Shown piece by piece: positions 27,097 to 36,312 of a DNA stretch of 64,000 nt; within the stretch, counting starts at the first letter, position 1, and the number at the start of each line of letters is the position of its first letter. The stretch comes from JAAFHB01 sp037128295 (lineage in GTDB: Bacteria > Bacteroidota > Bacteroidia > Bacteroidales > Prolixibacteraceae). The notes beneath the pieces were generated by a model, which was not told the DNA's origin, did no database searches, and saw only the letters and a program-made list of their open reading frames with translations. Location: assembly GCA_037128295.1 (NCBI GenBank), contig JBAXWR010000006.1, forward strand, positions 1-64,000, in the 5' to 3' direction. A program made the position numbers and the translations under genes.

Positions 27097-30000
27097 CTAT
27101 TTGCCTTTGATATCCAATGTATAGTCGAACGAAGTTGGTCCGGCATAGACCATGTATTGTTCTAGTGGCCGTGGACCGCAACCTGCAGAACCGACACCCA
27201 AAGTTTTATGGCTGATACACAATACAGTCGCACTGCTCTTTGGCAAATCGATCTTGTATTCAGGTACTTCAAGTTCCTCATCTGTATATGGAAGTGCGGT
27301 AATCTGCATCAGTTCCTTGTCGCTGGTTACATGCAGGCTTGCACCACCTTTCTGGAACAGGGTGGCCCATCTTACATCTTCATGGTTACCACAATCCATC
27401 GGTTTTTCATAAGGAGTTTGCTGCTGAGCAATAGAACTTCCATAAACACCCACATCGAAACCTCTTTTGCGGTCGCTGTAATTCTCCATCGGGCCCCTTC
27501 CGAAGTAACTGATCTGGTCGAGCTGTTTGTCCAACATCAACCGAACCCCCATCCTGCCAACAACCAACTTGGGATTATTTGAGTCGATCTTGTTGGAAGC
27601 GATTATTTTGCCATCCCCTGTAACCGTATAAACAGCTTCATGGGTCACCACAAAATCATTCTTCCCTTCACCTTTCAATTTTGTAAGGATTTGAACGGTC
27701 ATTGGATTAACCTGATTGACAGATGTTTCAGTAACAGTCCATTTGAGTTCGCTCAAACCGTTTTTGGTCCAATCCCTATAGGCCCACATATCGTCGTTTT
27801 TGTGCGGGGCACGCCACAGGTGCAAACGTGGACCACCCTGATTGGTCAACAGGTCTTGTGAACCATTTTTCATTGAGGTAAACGTTCCCAAAGTCTTATC
27901 AAATACAGCAGCAAACCCAGCACCTTTTATGGTCACTTCCTTATCAGTTTGGGCGAAACTTACCGCACCTTGCTGACCAGATTTCTCAATTGCTGCAACC
28001 TTCACAGGCACTTCAAACTGTTGGGAAGCGACTTCGAATCCTTTCTTTGCCCAAACTTTGTCGCTGTTCATTGTAAACGAGACACGTGCAAAATATTCGG
28101 CACCAGCTTTCGGACTTGTAATCGTATAAGGAATTTTCACCACTTCCTCGGCTCCGGGCATCATTTTAGGAACTGCTAACTTACCCGATGAAATCACTTT
28201 CCCGTTTTCTGAGAGGCTCCATGAACCAGTAAAGTCATCCAGATTAATGAACTGATACCGGTTACGGATTTTTACAGTTCCCTGATCTGCTGCATCAACA
28301 GCAATACCAATCCATTGATAAGCCTTTTTCATCTCTGGATAATGTGGCTTGGGTGAACGGTCGGAGAACACGGTTCCTTTGTGGATAAAGTACTTGTCAT
28401 TGGGAAATTCGCCGAATCCGCCACCATAGGCAATGATCGGATGTTTCGGATCACGGTTGTTGTACAATCCCTGGTCCTGATATTCCCAGATGGCACCACC
28501 CAACAATGAAGGGTATTTATCGAACAGGTCGTTGTATTCGCCAATCGCACCCATCGAGTTGAACATGGCGTGTGCATATTCACAAAGATAGAATGGTTTC
28601 GTATAGGCTGTATCCGTGGCGATCTTTTCAACCTGTGCAGGATTTGTGTACATCCGTGAATCGATGTCTGCAGGGTTTTTCTTGGTGATCCCGAACCGTT
28701 CGTAATGGACAAAACGGGTAGGATCAATGGCCTTGATCGCCTCCTGTGCAGCAACAAAGTTGGCACCGATTCCACCATTCTCGTTTCCAAGAGACCAAAG
28801 GATGACAGACGCATGGTTTTTGAAATTCTCGGTATTTGCAACGTTGCGGTCGATGATCTGAGCTTTCATCCGGGGCTCATTGTCGAATTTGCCATCATAA
28901 CCATGGCACTCCACATTGGCCTCTGCAACCAGCCATAACCCATACTCATCGCACAGTTCGTACCAGCGTGGATCGTCGGAGTAATGGCAGGTCCTGTCGT
29001 GGTTACAGTTGCCTTGTTTGATGACCTCAAGGTCGCGGATCATTTGTGCCTCGGTTATGGCATGCCCAACTTCCGGCCAGTGTTCGTGACGGTTCACACC
29101 CTTTAATTTGATAGGAGTACCGTTGACGAGAAACAAACGCCCTTTGATCTCAATTTTCCGAATCCCGGTTTTTGACGACAGGATTTCTGTAGGAGCAGCA
29201 CCTTCATTCAACGAGAGTACAGTCGTATAGAGTTTGGGTGTCTCTGCGGTCCATTTTTCAGGATTGATAACCGGGAATTTTACAGAAATAACCTGCTCTT
29301 CACCAGGTGCCAATGCAGGAACAGTTACTTCAGCTTTTGCTCCTTCAACCGGTTTGATCCCATCATAAAGAGTAGCCACCAATTTCTGTGCAACACCTTT
29401 TGTTGTTCCATAATTCTTGACTTTTGCGGTTACATCTACTGTTGCATTTTTATATTGAGCGTCGAGGTCCGTTTTGATGAAATAGTCGCGAACATGGGTA
29501 TTGGGAGTGCTCCAGACCGTTACGTTCCTGAAAATCCCACTTAGTCTCCACATATCCTGATCTTCCAGGAAGCTCCCTGCACAAAACCTGTAAACCTCAA
29601 CAGCAACCATATTTTTACCGGGTTTCACATATTTTGTGATGTCAAACTCTGCAGCATTGCGGCTGTTGATGCTATAACCGACTTTTTCGCCGTTGATCCA
29701 AAGGAAAAATCCAGCGTCAACACCATCGAAAGTGAGGAACAACCGACGGCCATTCCATGTTGCCGGAACTTCAAACTCCCTGCGGTAACTTCCAACCGGG
29801 TTGCGTTCTTCAAAAGCGGTAAAGTTTTTGGGCGGCTCAGTCATCACATGCGGAAAGTCTCTCTTAAAGATATACCCCATATTGCGATAATATGGTGTGC
29901 CATATCCCAATACCTGCCAATTGGAAGGTACCATAATCTCTTTCCAACCCTTTACGTCGTAAGATGGTTTGTAGAAATCGACAGGTCGATACTCCGGGCG

Positions 30001-30336
30001 TGTAACCCAGTTAAATTTCCATGGTCCATTTAATGACCTGCAAAACGAGGAAGCGTGGCGGTTTGCTTTCAAAGCTTCAGCAAGGTTTCCATATGCCATC
30101 AGGGTAGCATGGGCTGCTTCCTTGTTGATACCCAACATTTCGGGATCTTCGATTTCCACAGGGATGGGGGCACCAACAACCGTATCTCCACTATTCGGGA
30201 TAAAATTCTGGTTGTAGAGGAATCCCAAGTCCAACAAGGGAGCCTGTACTGAAACCGGTTTTACAGGTTCACTGCAAAAACCCGATAAGGTTAAAAAGGT
30301 TAATAAAACAAGATAAAGACAACTAATTCTTTTCAT
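27097..30336 (-). CDS. GH2 beta-galactosidase (LacZ-type), secreted
   Basis: 1079 aa, signal peptide MKRISCLYLVLLTFLTLSGFCS, probably a lipoprotein or Sec substrate because a Cys ends the hydrophobic core. The full LacZ domain set is present: jelly roll (GPWKFNWVTRPEYRPVDF), Ig-like domain, TIM barrel with acid/base Glu519 (SLGNENGG) and nucleophile Glu586 (LCEYAHAM), and small-chain domain (ISYFGRGPMENYSDRKRG). The usual NAVRTSHYP segment reads NHDRTCHYSDD here, a change near the active site that may alter specificity. It is not a recent copy of the 21131 enzyme. Divergent from hipB across a 271-base region, and ended by a strong hairpin. Confidence 0.92.
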   Translation of the reverse strand: MKRISCLYLVLLTFLTLSGFCSEPVKPVSVQAPLLDLGFLYNQNFIPNSGDTVVGAPIPVEIEDPEMLGINKEAAHATLMAYGNLAEALKANRHASSFCRSLNGPWKFNWVTRPEYRPVDFYKPSYDVKGWKEIMVPSNWQVLGYGTPYYRNMGYIFKRDFPHVMTEPPKNFTAFEERNPVGSYRREFEVPATWNGRRLFLTFDGVDAGFFLWINGEKVGYSINSRNAAEFDITKYVKPGKNMVAVEVYRFCAGSFLEDQDMWRLSGIFRNVTVWSTPNTHVRDYFIKTDLDAQYKNATVDVTAKVKNYGTTKGVAQKLVATLYDGIKPVEGAKAEVTVPALAPGEEQVISVKFPVINPEKWTAETPKLYTTVLSLNEGAAPTEILSSKTGIRKIEIKGRLFLVNGTPIKLKGVNRHEHWPEVGHAITEAQMIRDLEVIKQGNCNHDRTCHYSDDPRWYELCDEYGLWLVAEANVECHGYDGKFDNEPRMKAQIIDRNVANTENFKNHASVILWSLGNENGGIGANFVAAQEAIKAIDPTRFVHYERFGITKKNPADIDSRMYTNPAQVEKIATDTAYTKPFYLCEYAHAMFNSMGAIGEYNDLFDKYPSLLGGAIWEYQDQGLYNNRDPKHPIIAYGGGFGEFPNDKYFIHKGTVFSDRSPKPHYPEMKKAYQWIGIAVDAADQGTVKIRNRYQFINLDDFTGSWSLSENGKVISSGKLAVPKMMPGAEEVVKIPYTITSPKAGAEYFARVSFTMNSDKVWAKKGFEVASQQFEVPVKVAAIEKSGQQGAVSFAQTDKEVTIKGAGFAAVFDKTLGTFTSMKNGSQDLLTNQGGPRLHLWRAPHKNDDMWAYRDWTKNGLSELKWTVTETSVNQVNPMTVQILTKLKGEGKNDFVVTHEAVYTVTGDGKIIASNKIDSNNPKLVVGRMGVRLMLDKQLDQISYFGRGPMENYSDRKRGFDVGVYGSSIAQQQTPYEKPMDCGNHEDVRWATLFQKGGASLHVTSDKELMQITALPYTDEELEVPEYKIDLPKSSATVLCISHKTLGVGSAGCGPRPLEQYMVYAGPTSFDYTLDIKGK

Positions 30337-30507
30337 TTCACTGTTAGTTTTTGATTCATTAAAAGCGGAATTTTAATCAGTCAAAGGTAAGTTTTACTTT
30401 TATTACTTTCCTTAAAATAGTCATAAATATCAAAGTGTTTAAAAACATAATTATTTGCACTTCTCAATATAATCCAAGAATCTTCATCCATTTATTGATT
30501 ATAACAA

Positions 30508-30525
30508 AAATGAGTGCACTCATTT
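30508..30525. promoter_or_regulatory. 18-nt perfect palindrome upstream of hipBA (candidate operator)
   Basis: AAATGAGTGCACTCATTT is a perfect inverted repeat. It lies 13 bases upstream of the -33 box of the hipB promoter and in the divergent region shared with the GH2 gene. HipB-type antitoxins bind palindromes in their own promoter as dimers, so an autoregulatory operator is the simplest reading. Only one copy is seen, and the assignment to HipB is inference. Confidence 0.55.
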
Positions 30526-30538
30526 ATCCAGAATAATA

Positions 30539-30570
30539 TTTGGTTCTTTAATATATAAATTTTATATTTG
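30539..30570 (+). promoter_or_regulatory. Bacteroidota-type promoter of hipBA
   Basis: TTTG (30539-30542), a 20-base spacer and TATATTTG (30563-30570) match the TTTG-N19/21-TAnnTTTG consensus exactly. Transcription would start near 30577, about 30 bases before the hipB ATG at 30608. Confidence 0.7.
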
Positions 30571-30607
30571 AACGAAATTTCATACATTAAATTCAATATA
30601 CAGTTTT

Positions 30608-30961
30608 ATGAATGATAATTCATACAATGAATGGGTTTCAATGAGCGATATGGCAATTTGTGCTGCAATCGGAAAATTTATCAAACACCATCGTTTAAAC
30701 CAAAACAAAACACAAGACGATATTTCTGAGCAGGCCGGTATCAGCCGTTCAACATTGAGTTTGATGGAACGGGGTGAAAAAGTGACCTTGAGCAGCCTGA
30801 TACAAATTTTGCGGGTACTCGATTTGTTGTACATTATGGATGTTTTTAAGGTGACAAATGAAATAAGCCCCATCGAATATGCAAAACTGCAGAAGAGCAA
30901 AAGGCAACGTGCAAGAAATCAGGATAATGCAGTATCCTCAAAAGAAGAACCGACATGGTAG
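30608..30961 (+). CDS. hipB: HipB-like XRE-family antitoxin
   Basis: 117 aa. A Cro/C1-type helix-turn-helix occupies residues ~20-75 (IGKFIKHHRLNQNKTQDDIS, then AGISRSTLSLMERGEKVTLS), with a basic C-terminal tail (KSKRQRARNQ). In HipBA modules this protein binds the operon promoter and neutralises the HipA kinase. The stop codon overlaps the hipA start by 7 bases (ATGGTAG), a coupling typical of these pairs. A consensus promoter and an 18-nt palindrome lie upstream. The frame is intact although its partner gene is interrupted. Confidence 0.88.
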   Translation: MNDNSYNEWVSMSDMAICAAIGKFIKHHRLNQNKTQDDISEQAGISRSTLSLMERGEKVTLSSLIQILRVLDLLYIMDVFKVTNEISPIEYAKLQKSKRQRARNQDNAVSSKEEPTW

Positions 30962-32268
30962 ATTTTGCGGAAGTCAGGATATGGGACGAATTTGTTGGAG
31001 CGGTCCGATGGGATGCCGATCTGCGTCTGGCAAGTTTTCAGTACGACCCAAAGTTCCTATTAAAAGGTTGGGACCTCTCTCCCATCAAAATGCCCATCAG
31101 GAACGGAAGCCGGATCTATTCCTTTCCGGAGCTGCGACCAGCCCGTGGAGAAACAAGTGACACATTCAAAGGGTTGCCCGGCCTGTTGTCGGATGCCCTG
31201 CCCGACAAATATGGGAATCAGTTGATCAATTCATGGTTGGCCCAACAAGGCAGGCAGGCCAACGGCATGAACCCTGTTGAACAGTTGTGTTTTATTGGTA
31301 AAAGGGGAATGGGGGCACTTGAATTTGAAACAGCTTTGTTTAAGTCGGAAAAACAAGCCGTTCCGGTTGAAATAAAGAGTTTGGTTGAAACTGCCCAAAG
31401 GATGCTCTCAGTGAGGGAAGAATTTGAAACCAACATTGAAGAGGATGAACAGAAAGCCATGAAGGACATCCTGAAAATTGGAACTTCTGCGGGAGGGGCA
31501 AGGGCCAAAGCGGTGATCGCTTATAACCCAAAAACCGGAGAGGTAAAATCGGGACAGGCTAAGGCACCAAAAGGTTTTGAACATTGGCTGATCAAATTGG
31601 ATGGGGTACACGATGCACAATTTGGTGAAAGCAACGGTTTTGGGAGGGTGGAATTTGCATACTACCTGATGGCTAAAGAGTGCGGAATTGACATGATGGA
31701 GTGCCGGTTATTGGAAGAAGACAATGGTCGGGCCCACTTTATGACCAAACGTTTCGACAGGGAAGGAAACGAAACGAAACACCATATCCAGACTTTATGT
31801 GGCATCCAACACTATGATTTTAGCAACATGCTGTCGTACAGCTATGAACAACTTTTTCAAACCATGCGGATATTGAAGCTGAGTTATCCCTAAGCCGAGC
31901 AGATGTTCAGGAGGATGGTGTTCAATGTGATGGCTACCAATTATGACGATCATACCAAGAATTTTTCCTTCAAGCTTAAAAAAGAAGGCAGATGGGAACT
32001 CTCGCCTGCTTATGATGTTTGCTATTCCTACGATCCCAACAGCATTTGGGTCAGTCAGCAAACCCTGAGTATCAACGGTAAACGCAAAAGGATTACGAAA
32101 GAAGACCTAATGACTATTGCCACTGCCAACAACATCAAAAAGGGGGAAAAGATCATTGGAGAAATAAAATCGGTGGTGAGGAAATGGGAAGAATATGCCG
32201 AAAAGGTAACAGTCACACCCAAATTAAAGGAAACGATTACAAAAACACTGAATGCGTTAATTGACTAA
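30955..32268 (+). pseudogene. hipA: HipA-like Ser/Thr kinase toxin gene interrupted by an in-frame TAA
   Basis: A single reading frame of ~437 codons encodes HipA, a kinase that in E. coli stops growth by phosphorylating glutamyl-tRNA synthetase. The N-terminal part (WDEFVGAVRWD), the Ser-containing regulatory/ATP loop GTSAGGAR and the nucleotide-binding strand (HWLIKLDG) precede codon 313, which is TAA (31891-31893). The same frame then continues with the intact catalytic loop NYDDHTKN (Asp331, Asn336) and the metal-binding LSPAYD (Asp354). CAA to TAA is the smallest change. The 312-aa product lacks the catalytic residues and should be inactive. The downstream piece (ATG at 31903) could only act if translated separately and reassembled. 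Sequencing error is the alternative. Confidence 0.85.
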
Positions 32269-32275
32269 TTATTTA

Positions 32276-33034
32276 TTATTTACCGGAAAACCATTCCTTG
32301 AATTCAGTGACCCTCACTTTACTGATCAATATTTTCTCAGAAACTTTTACTTTGAGGTTGATGGACAACCTGCTATTGAAGTATAGATCCACCTCTTTAA
32401 TTGCATTCCGGGCAACGATAAACTGGCGGTTGGCCCTGAAAAATTCTTCAGGATTCAGCATTGCGGCCAATTCATCCAGGGTATTTTCGAGCACAAAAGA
32501 TTTTTCGTCATTGGTTTTGGCCTTTACAAGGGCATCTTCGATATGAACATAGGCAATGTCCTTCACCTGTAAAGGGATCAGCTTGCTCCCCTTGACAGGG
32601 ACCAGAAAATGGGTTTTAAAGGATTTATCTTTTTTAAACGATGCGATTAATTGATTGATATCCAACTGCATTTCCTGCGTACCCTTAAGCCGCTTCATCT
32701 TTTCCAAAGCTCTCTCAACTCCTGCAGTAGTAATTGGTTTAAGCAGATAGTCGATACTGTTGACCTGAAAGGCTTTGATCGCATATTCATCGTAAGCTGT
32801 CGTAAAAATGATGGGACAGGTAATATTGATATGCTCAAAGATCAGGAATGCTGAGCCATCGGCCAGATGGATGTCCATAAAAACCAGATCCGGTTGGCTG
32901 TTTTCCCTAAACCATTCAATTGTATCGGTAACGCTATCAAGCATAGTAATCACCTGAATATCTCCAACTTCGTTAAGCACACTTTGAAGATGCCTTGCTG
33001 CAGGTGCTTCGTCCTCAACGATCAATGCCTTCAT
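32276..33034 (-). CDS. LytTR-family response regulator
   Basis: 252 aa, LytR/AlgR type. The receiver domain occupies residues 1-~120, with acidic pocket EDE (7-9), phospho-acceptor Asp54 in VFMDIHL, and the switch Thr and Lys (FTTAYDEY, LLKPI). The C-terminal LytTR DNA-binding domain (~145-250) shows FLVPVKGSKLIPLQVKDIAYVHI-type strands and the FFRANRQFIVARNAI core. Its start overlaps the kinase stop codon (ATGA), so the two are translationally coupled. The target genes are not evident; no LytTR-binding direct repeats were identified by eye. Confidence 0.92.
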   Translation of the reverse strand: MKALIVEDEAPAARHLQSVLNEVGDIQVITMLDSVTDTIEWFRENSQPDLVFMDIHLADGSAFLIFEHINITCPIIFTTAYDEYAIKAFQVNSIDYLLKPITTAGVERALEKMKRLKGTQEMQLDINQLIASFKKDKSFKTHFLVPVKGSKLIPLQVKDIAYVHIEDALVKAKTNDEKSFVLENTLDELAAMLNPEEFFRANRQFIVARNAIKEVDLYFNSRLSINLKVKVSEKILISKVRVTEFKEWFSGK

Positions 33035-34086
33035 CCTATTTTAGGTTTGATTAATGGAATTTCGATCCTGAACTCGCTATTTTCGTTTGAAACCTGAAGT
33101 GCCCTGTCGCCCAGTAACAGGAACTGTTTTGAAAGATTGGTCAGCCCAATCCCTGTGCCCTGTTCAGCGGAAAGTTTTTTCTGAATCCGGTTGGTTACGG
33201 TCAATGTTTCATTTGCGGAACTTATAATATGAATGGACAATGGATTGCGCTTGCTGATCTCATTGTGTTTCACAGCATTTTCGAGCAAGGTCTGGATGGT
33301 CAGCGGAGGAAGCATCAGGCGCATCTGTTCTTCTTTTATTTCTGTATGAATGATCAGGTTGGTATCATACCGCATCTTGATCAGAAAGAGATAGGATTCT
33401 GCAAATTCCATCTCTTCGCGCAGTGTAACCAATTGCTTGTCATTGCCTTGCAAAGTGTAACGCAGCACCTGTGATAAATGGTCAACATATTGCCCTGCCA
33501 ATTGGGGCGATTCCCGTATCAAGGTTTTTAGGGCTGTGAGCGAATTGAACAAAAAATGGGGGCTTACCTGATTTTTAAGTGATTCGAACTGACTCTGGAG
33601 GCTTTCAATCCTGAGCTTTTCATTTTCCAACTCAAAGGTCTGCTTCTGGTAAATCAGCCGCATAATAAAAATCGATCCTAAAACGATTACTGCGCTAAAT
33701 AAATTCCTGAAAAGTAATTCATCATGATGTCCCCTGAAATCCACTGCGGGAGTCCCCATGTTTTTTAACAAATTGATGATTGAAATGAGCAAAACCACCG
33801 ACACAAGGGTGAGCAAAACCGACAAGGCGAGAGTCTTTTTGTTGATTTTATGCTGTCTTTCGAAGGGTTTTATCAGATAATAGTTCAGAGTAAACAAAAC
33901 AAATGTTACCAAAAAAGTACCAACAAGATCAAATGCTGCAAAAGCAACATCAAATTTCTCACGACCATGCCTGTCGATTTCATCAAAAAGGGTGTACAAT
34001 ACCAAAGGGAAATGCATGGTAATGGCAATGCTAAACGACAGGAGCAGCGCGATACCGAAATATCTTTGTTTCAAAGTTGTTTTCAT
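33031..34086 (-). CDS. LytS-like sensor histidine kinase (His_kinase/HATPase type)
   Basis: 351 aa from the ATG at 34086 (a TTG nine bases upstream is less likely). Residues 1-~150 hold four membrane segments with short loops (IALLLSFSIAITMHFPLVLY, LVGTFLVTFVLFTLNYYLI, LALSVLLTLVSVVLLISII, LFSAVIVLGSIFIMRLIY) and no periplasmic sensor domain. A short coiled coil leads to the H-box QVSPHFLFNSL and the N-box QTLLENAVKHN, followed by a G-box GIGLTNL. This is the membrane-embedded family that pairs with LytTR regulators, here encoded in the overlapping downstream gene. Signal unknown. It is divergent from the ECF sigma-factor gene. Confidence 0.9.
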   Translation of the reverse strand: MKTTLKQRYFGIALLLSFSIAITMHFPLVLYTLFDEIDRHGREKFDVAFAAFDLVGTFLVTFVLFTLNYYLIKPFERQHKINKKTLALSVLLTLVSVVLLISIINLLKNMGTPAVDFRGHHDELLFRNLFSAVIVLGSIFIMRLIYQKQTFELENEKLRIESLQSQFESLKNQVSPHFLFNSLTALKTLIRESPQLAGQYVDHLSQVLRYTLQGNDKQLVTLREEMEFAESYLFLIKMRYDTNLIIHTEIKEEQMRLMLPPLTIQTLLENAVKHNEISKRNPLSIHIISSANETLTVTNRIQKKLSAEQGTGIGLTNLSKQFLLLGDRALQVSNENSEFRIEIPLIKPKIG

Positions 34087-34194
34087 AAGCACCAAAGATA
34101 GTGATTGGGTGAAAGATAACCAGATAAAAAAGGGGTGAAACTGAAAAAAGAACGGGTGAACTTTCTATTTCGCAAAGTGAAGGAAAATTATTGC

Positions 34195-34202
34195 TATATT
34201 TG
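34195..34202 (+). promoter_or_regulatory. Candidate -7 box TATATTTG for the sigma factor gene
   Basis: TATATTTG lies 25 bases before the ATG at 34227. The nearest -33-like word (TTTCG at 34168) is about 23 bases upstream, slightly far, so only the -7 box is well supported. Confidence 0.4.
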
Positions 34203-34226
34203 TCATCGACTAACAATCCACTTTTA

Positions 34227-34826
34227 ATGGGAACGACACCAGCTATGGATGATTATTTCCTTCTGCGTTTTAAGGAGGGTCATGAACCTGCCTTTGAAAA
34301 GGTTTTTAAGACTAACTATAACCGGATTGTTGGTTTTTGCAATCAATTCATTGGTGACAGGGACAAGTCCCAAAGTTTGGCTCAGGAGGCGTTTATTAAA
34401 TTGTGGCTCAACCGCGAAAAGGTTAAATCAATGAACGGGATCCGTTCTTTTCTATACACTTCCGCTAAAACGGAATGTCTGAACTACCTCCGTCACCAAA
34501 AAGTCATCAACAATTACAAGGATAGAAAGCTTCAGTTTTCTGAATCGGAATTAAACCTGGAAATTCTTGAATCTTTTGATTTTGACCTTCTTGAATTTTT
34601 TGAACTTGAAACAATGATCAATCAGACTATCAATGAGTTACCCGATAAATGCCGATTGGTTTTCACAATGAGCCGGATCGACTGTAAAAAGAATTGCGAA
34701 ATTGCAGAAGAATTGGATATCTCTGTAAAATCTGTCGAAGCAAATATCACCAGAGCATTAAAGACGCTGAGAATCAGCTTGGCGGAATATTTACCCACCA
34801 TTTTTATTGCATTTTTCATTCATTAG
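34227..34826 (+). CDS. ECF-type RNA polymerase sigma factor (SusC-associated)
   Basis: 199 aa from the ATG at 34227; a TTG at 34191 overlaps the probable promoter and is rejected. Sigma region 2 covers ~15-80 (YNRIVGFCNQFIGDRDKSQS, AQEAFIKLWLNREKV). Region 4 covers ~130-185 (LPDKCRLVFTMSRIDCKKNC, EIAEELDISVKSVEANITRA), with its HTH. In Bacteroidota this group (ECF10-like) is paired with FecR anti-sigma factors and STN-bearing SusC receptors, exactly as here. The hydrophobic C-terminus (YLPTIFIAFFIH) is a family habit. It should recruit polymerase to this PUL when released from FecR. The FecR gene follows after a repeat-filled 265-base gap. Confidence 0.9.
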   Translation: MGTTPAMDDYFLLRFKEGHEPAFEKVFKTNYNRIVGFCNQFIGDRDKSQSLAQEAFIKLWLNREKVKSMNGIRSFLYTSAKTECLNYLRHQKVINNYKDRKLQFSESELNLEILESFDFDLLEFFELETMINQTINELPDKCRLVFTMSRIDCKKNCEIAEELDISVKSVEANITRALKTLRISLAEYLPTIFIAFFIH

Positions 34827-34846
34827 GAGCTTTAGATATTTAAGCT

Positions 34847-35010
34847 GCTGGCAATTGGCAACTGGCGGCTGGCATGGTTCGAATGCTGTATATGTCTCGT
34901 TTTTCAAAATGCTAACTATTAATCGTCATTTTCTGAACTTAAGTTCCGAATTACAAATTCCCACTGGACAACTGCCAGTTGCCAATAGCCAGTTGCTGGC
35001 AGCCAGTAGC
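34847..35010. repeat. Inverted repeats of TTGGCAACTGGC words between sigma and FecR genes
   Basis: ATTGGCAACTGGC (34854-34866) is matched by its exact complement GCCAGTTGCCAAT (34974-34986), and both arms contain further imperfect copies (GCTGGCA/TGCCAGC). The long spacer (~107 bases) and multi-copy arms look like a short palindromic repeat family, not a terminator. It lies within an otherwise co-directional sigma/FecR pair. Confidence 0.6.
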
Positions 35011-35091
35011 AATAACAGGGGAAGAAAAAAATCAAAACCTATATAGGGTTAAACCGTATATGGGTGTACCTATCATGAAAACAACCAAGTA

Positions 35092-36075
35092 ATGGACGAT
35101 CAATTGGTCAATAAATATTTAAGCAGGGAGGCTTCTGAGGAAGAAGTAGCCAGGCTGTTTCAATGGATCGAAGCAGCACCCGAAAATCGGAAAGAGTTTA
35201 TCAGGTATAAAAAAATCAAAGCATTGACCTCTTCGGATAATGGTGACGAAACGCTAGTCTGGCAACACTCCTTTGCCCCCAGGTTCAGAAAGCAGAAGCT
35301 GGTAAAATTATATTTACAGGTAGCCAAATATGCCGCTATCTTTTTACTGGTTTTTGCCACAGGGATGTCTGTTCAATACCTTGTTTCGGGCATTGACAAA
35401 GAAAGTCTTATCTATCAGAATGTTACATCGATTTCTGCCCCTCCTGGACAAATGACTAATCTTGTATTACCTGACGGGACAAAGGTGGTGCTCAATTCAG
35501 GAAGTTCTGTTACCTGGAATGGGGATTTTTTTCTGGGGAAAAGATCTATTACTCTTAAGGGGGAAGCTTTTTTCGATGTTACAAAAGATCAGGAACATCC
35601 GTTTATCGTTCAAACCGCTTCCCTCAATTTCAAGGTATTTGGGACATCATTTAACATAGAGGCTTACCCTGAAGACAATATCATCAATACAACATTAGTG
35701 GAAGGTAGTCTTGGAGTTATGAACAAGACCGATAAAGAGTTACTTCGGCTCGTACCTGGTGAGAATGCCTATTTTGACACAAAAACTTCCAAATTGACAA
35801 TCTTTAAAGTCAATACAGCATTGTACACCACCTGGAAAGATGGGTTAATTACCTTCAGAAATGAAAAACTAAAAGACATCGCAAAAAAAATCGAACGCTG
35901 GTACAACGTAAAGGTCGTGATCAAAAACCCTAAGTTGGGCGAAGAAGCCTATTTTGGTACAATTATGAAGAACAAGCCAATTGATCAGATCCTTGAAGTC
36001 TTGAAATTGACCTCTTCCCTCAAATATAAAATTGTGATACGCCCAACTGAACCAACAATTGTTTACTGGGAGTAA
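35092..36075 (+). CDS. FecR-family anti-sigma factor
   Basis: 327 aa inner-membrane protein. Residues 1-~70 are the cytoplasmic anti-sigma part (NKYLSREASEEEVARLFQWI). A single membrane helix is near 78-98 (YAAIFLLVFATGMSVQYLV). The periplasmic FecR domain follows (PPGQMTNLVLPDGTKVVLNS, ITLKGEAFFDV), then a C-terminal DUF4974-type domain (NEKLKDIAKKIERWYNVKVV), which resembles the STN fold and is expected to contact the N-terminal STN domain of the SusC encoded next. It holds the ECF sigma factor inactive until the outer-membrane receptor is occupied. Confidence 0.92.
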   Translation: MDDQLVNKYLSREASEEEVARLFQWIEAAPENRKEFIRYKKIKALTSSDNGDETLVWQHSFAPRFRKQKLVKLYLQVAKYAAIFLLVFATGMSVQYLVSGIDKESLIYQNVTSISAPPGQMTNLVLPDGTKVVLNSGSSVTWNGDFFLGKRSITLKGEAFFDVTKDQEHPFIVQTASLNFKVFGTSFNIEAYPEDNIINTTLVEGSLGVMNKTDKELLRLVPGENAYFDTKTSKLTIFKVNTALYTTWKDGLITFRNEKLKDIAKKIERWYNVKVVIKNPKLGEEAYFGTIMKNKPIDQILEVLKLTSSLKYKIVIRPTEPTIVYWE

Positions 36076-36180
36076 AATTGGGGATGAAGCAAATTGGAAA
36101 TGGATGTAAATATATGTAAATAATTGATATTTAAACAAATAACTAAATATGAAAAAAGATTCAAGTTAGTCGATAAAAAA

Positions 36181-36219
36181 AATCAGTCTGAAAATACTGG
36201 ACATATTTCCAAACTGATT
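36181..36219 (+). terminator. Hairpin between FecR and SusC genes
   Basis: AATCAGT (36181-36187) pairs with ACTGATT (36213-36219), with further AAATA/TATTT pairing inside. It lies in the 237-base gap before susC and could act as a partial terminator or as part of the SusC leader. No long T-run follows, so the role is uncertain. Confidence 0.4.
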
Positions 36220-36312
36220 GATTTCACCGGAATCCGAAGAATCCGGCTAGTTAATTCAAAATAAGAACCTTCAGTCAAAAGATTAATTATTCATCAAAAA
36301 CATTTCAAATTT

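Noticed and set aside
31903..32268. Separate small gene after the hipA stop codon
   Set aside because: It is in the same frame as hipA and carries exactly the missing kinase motifs, so it is the rest of an interrupted hipA.
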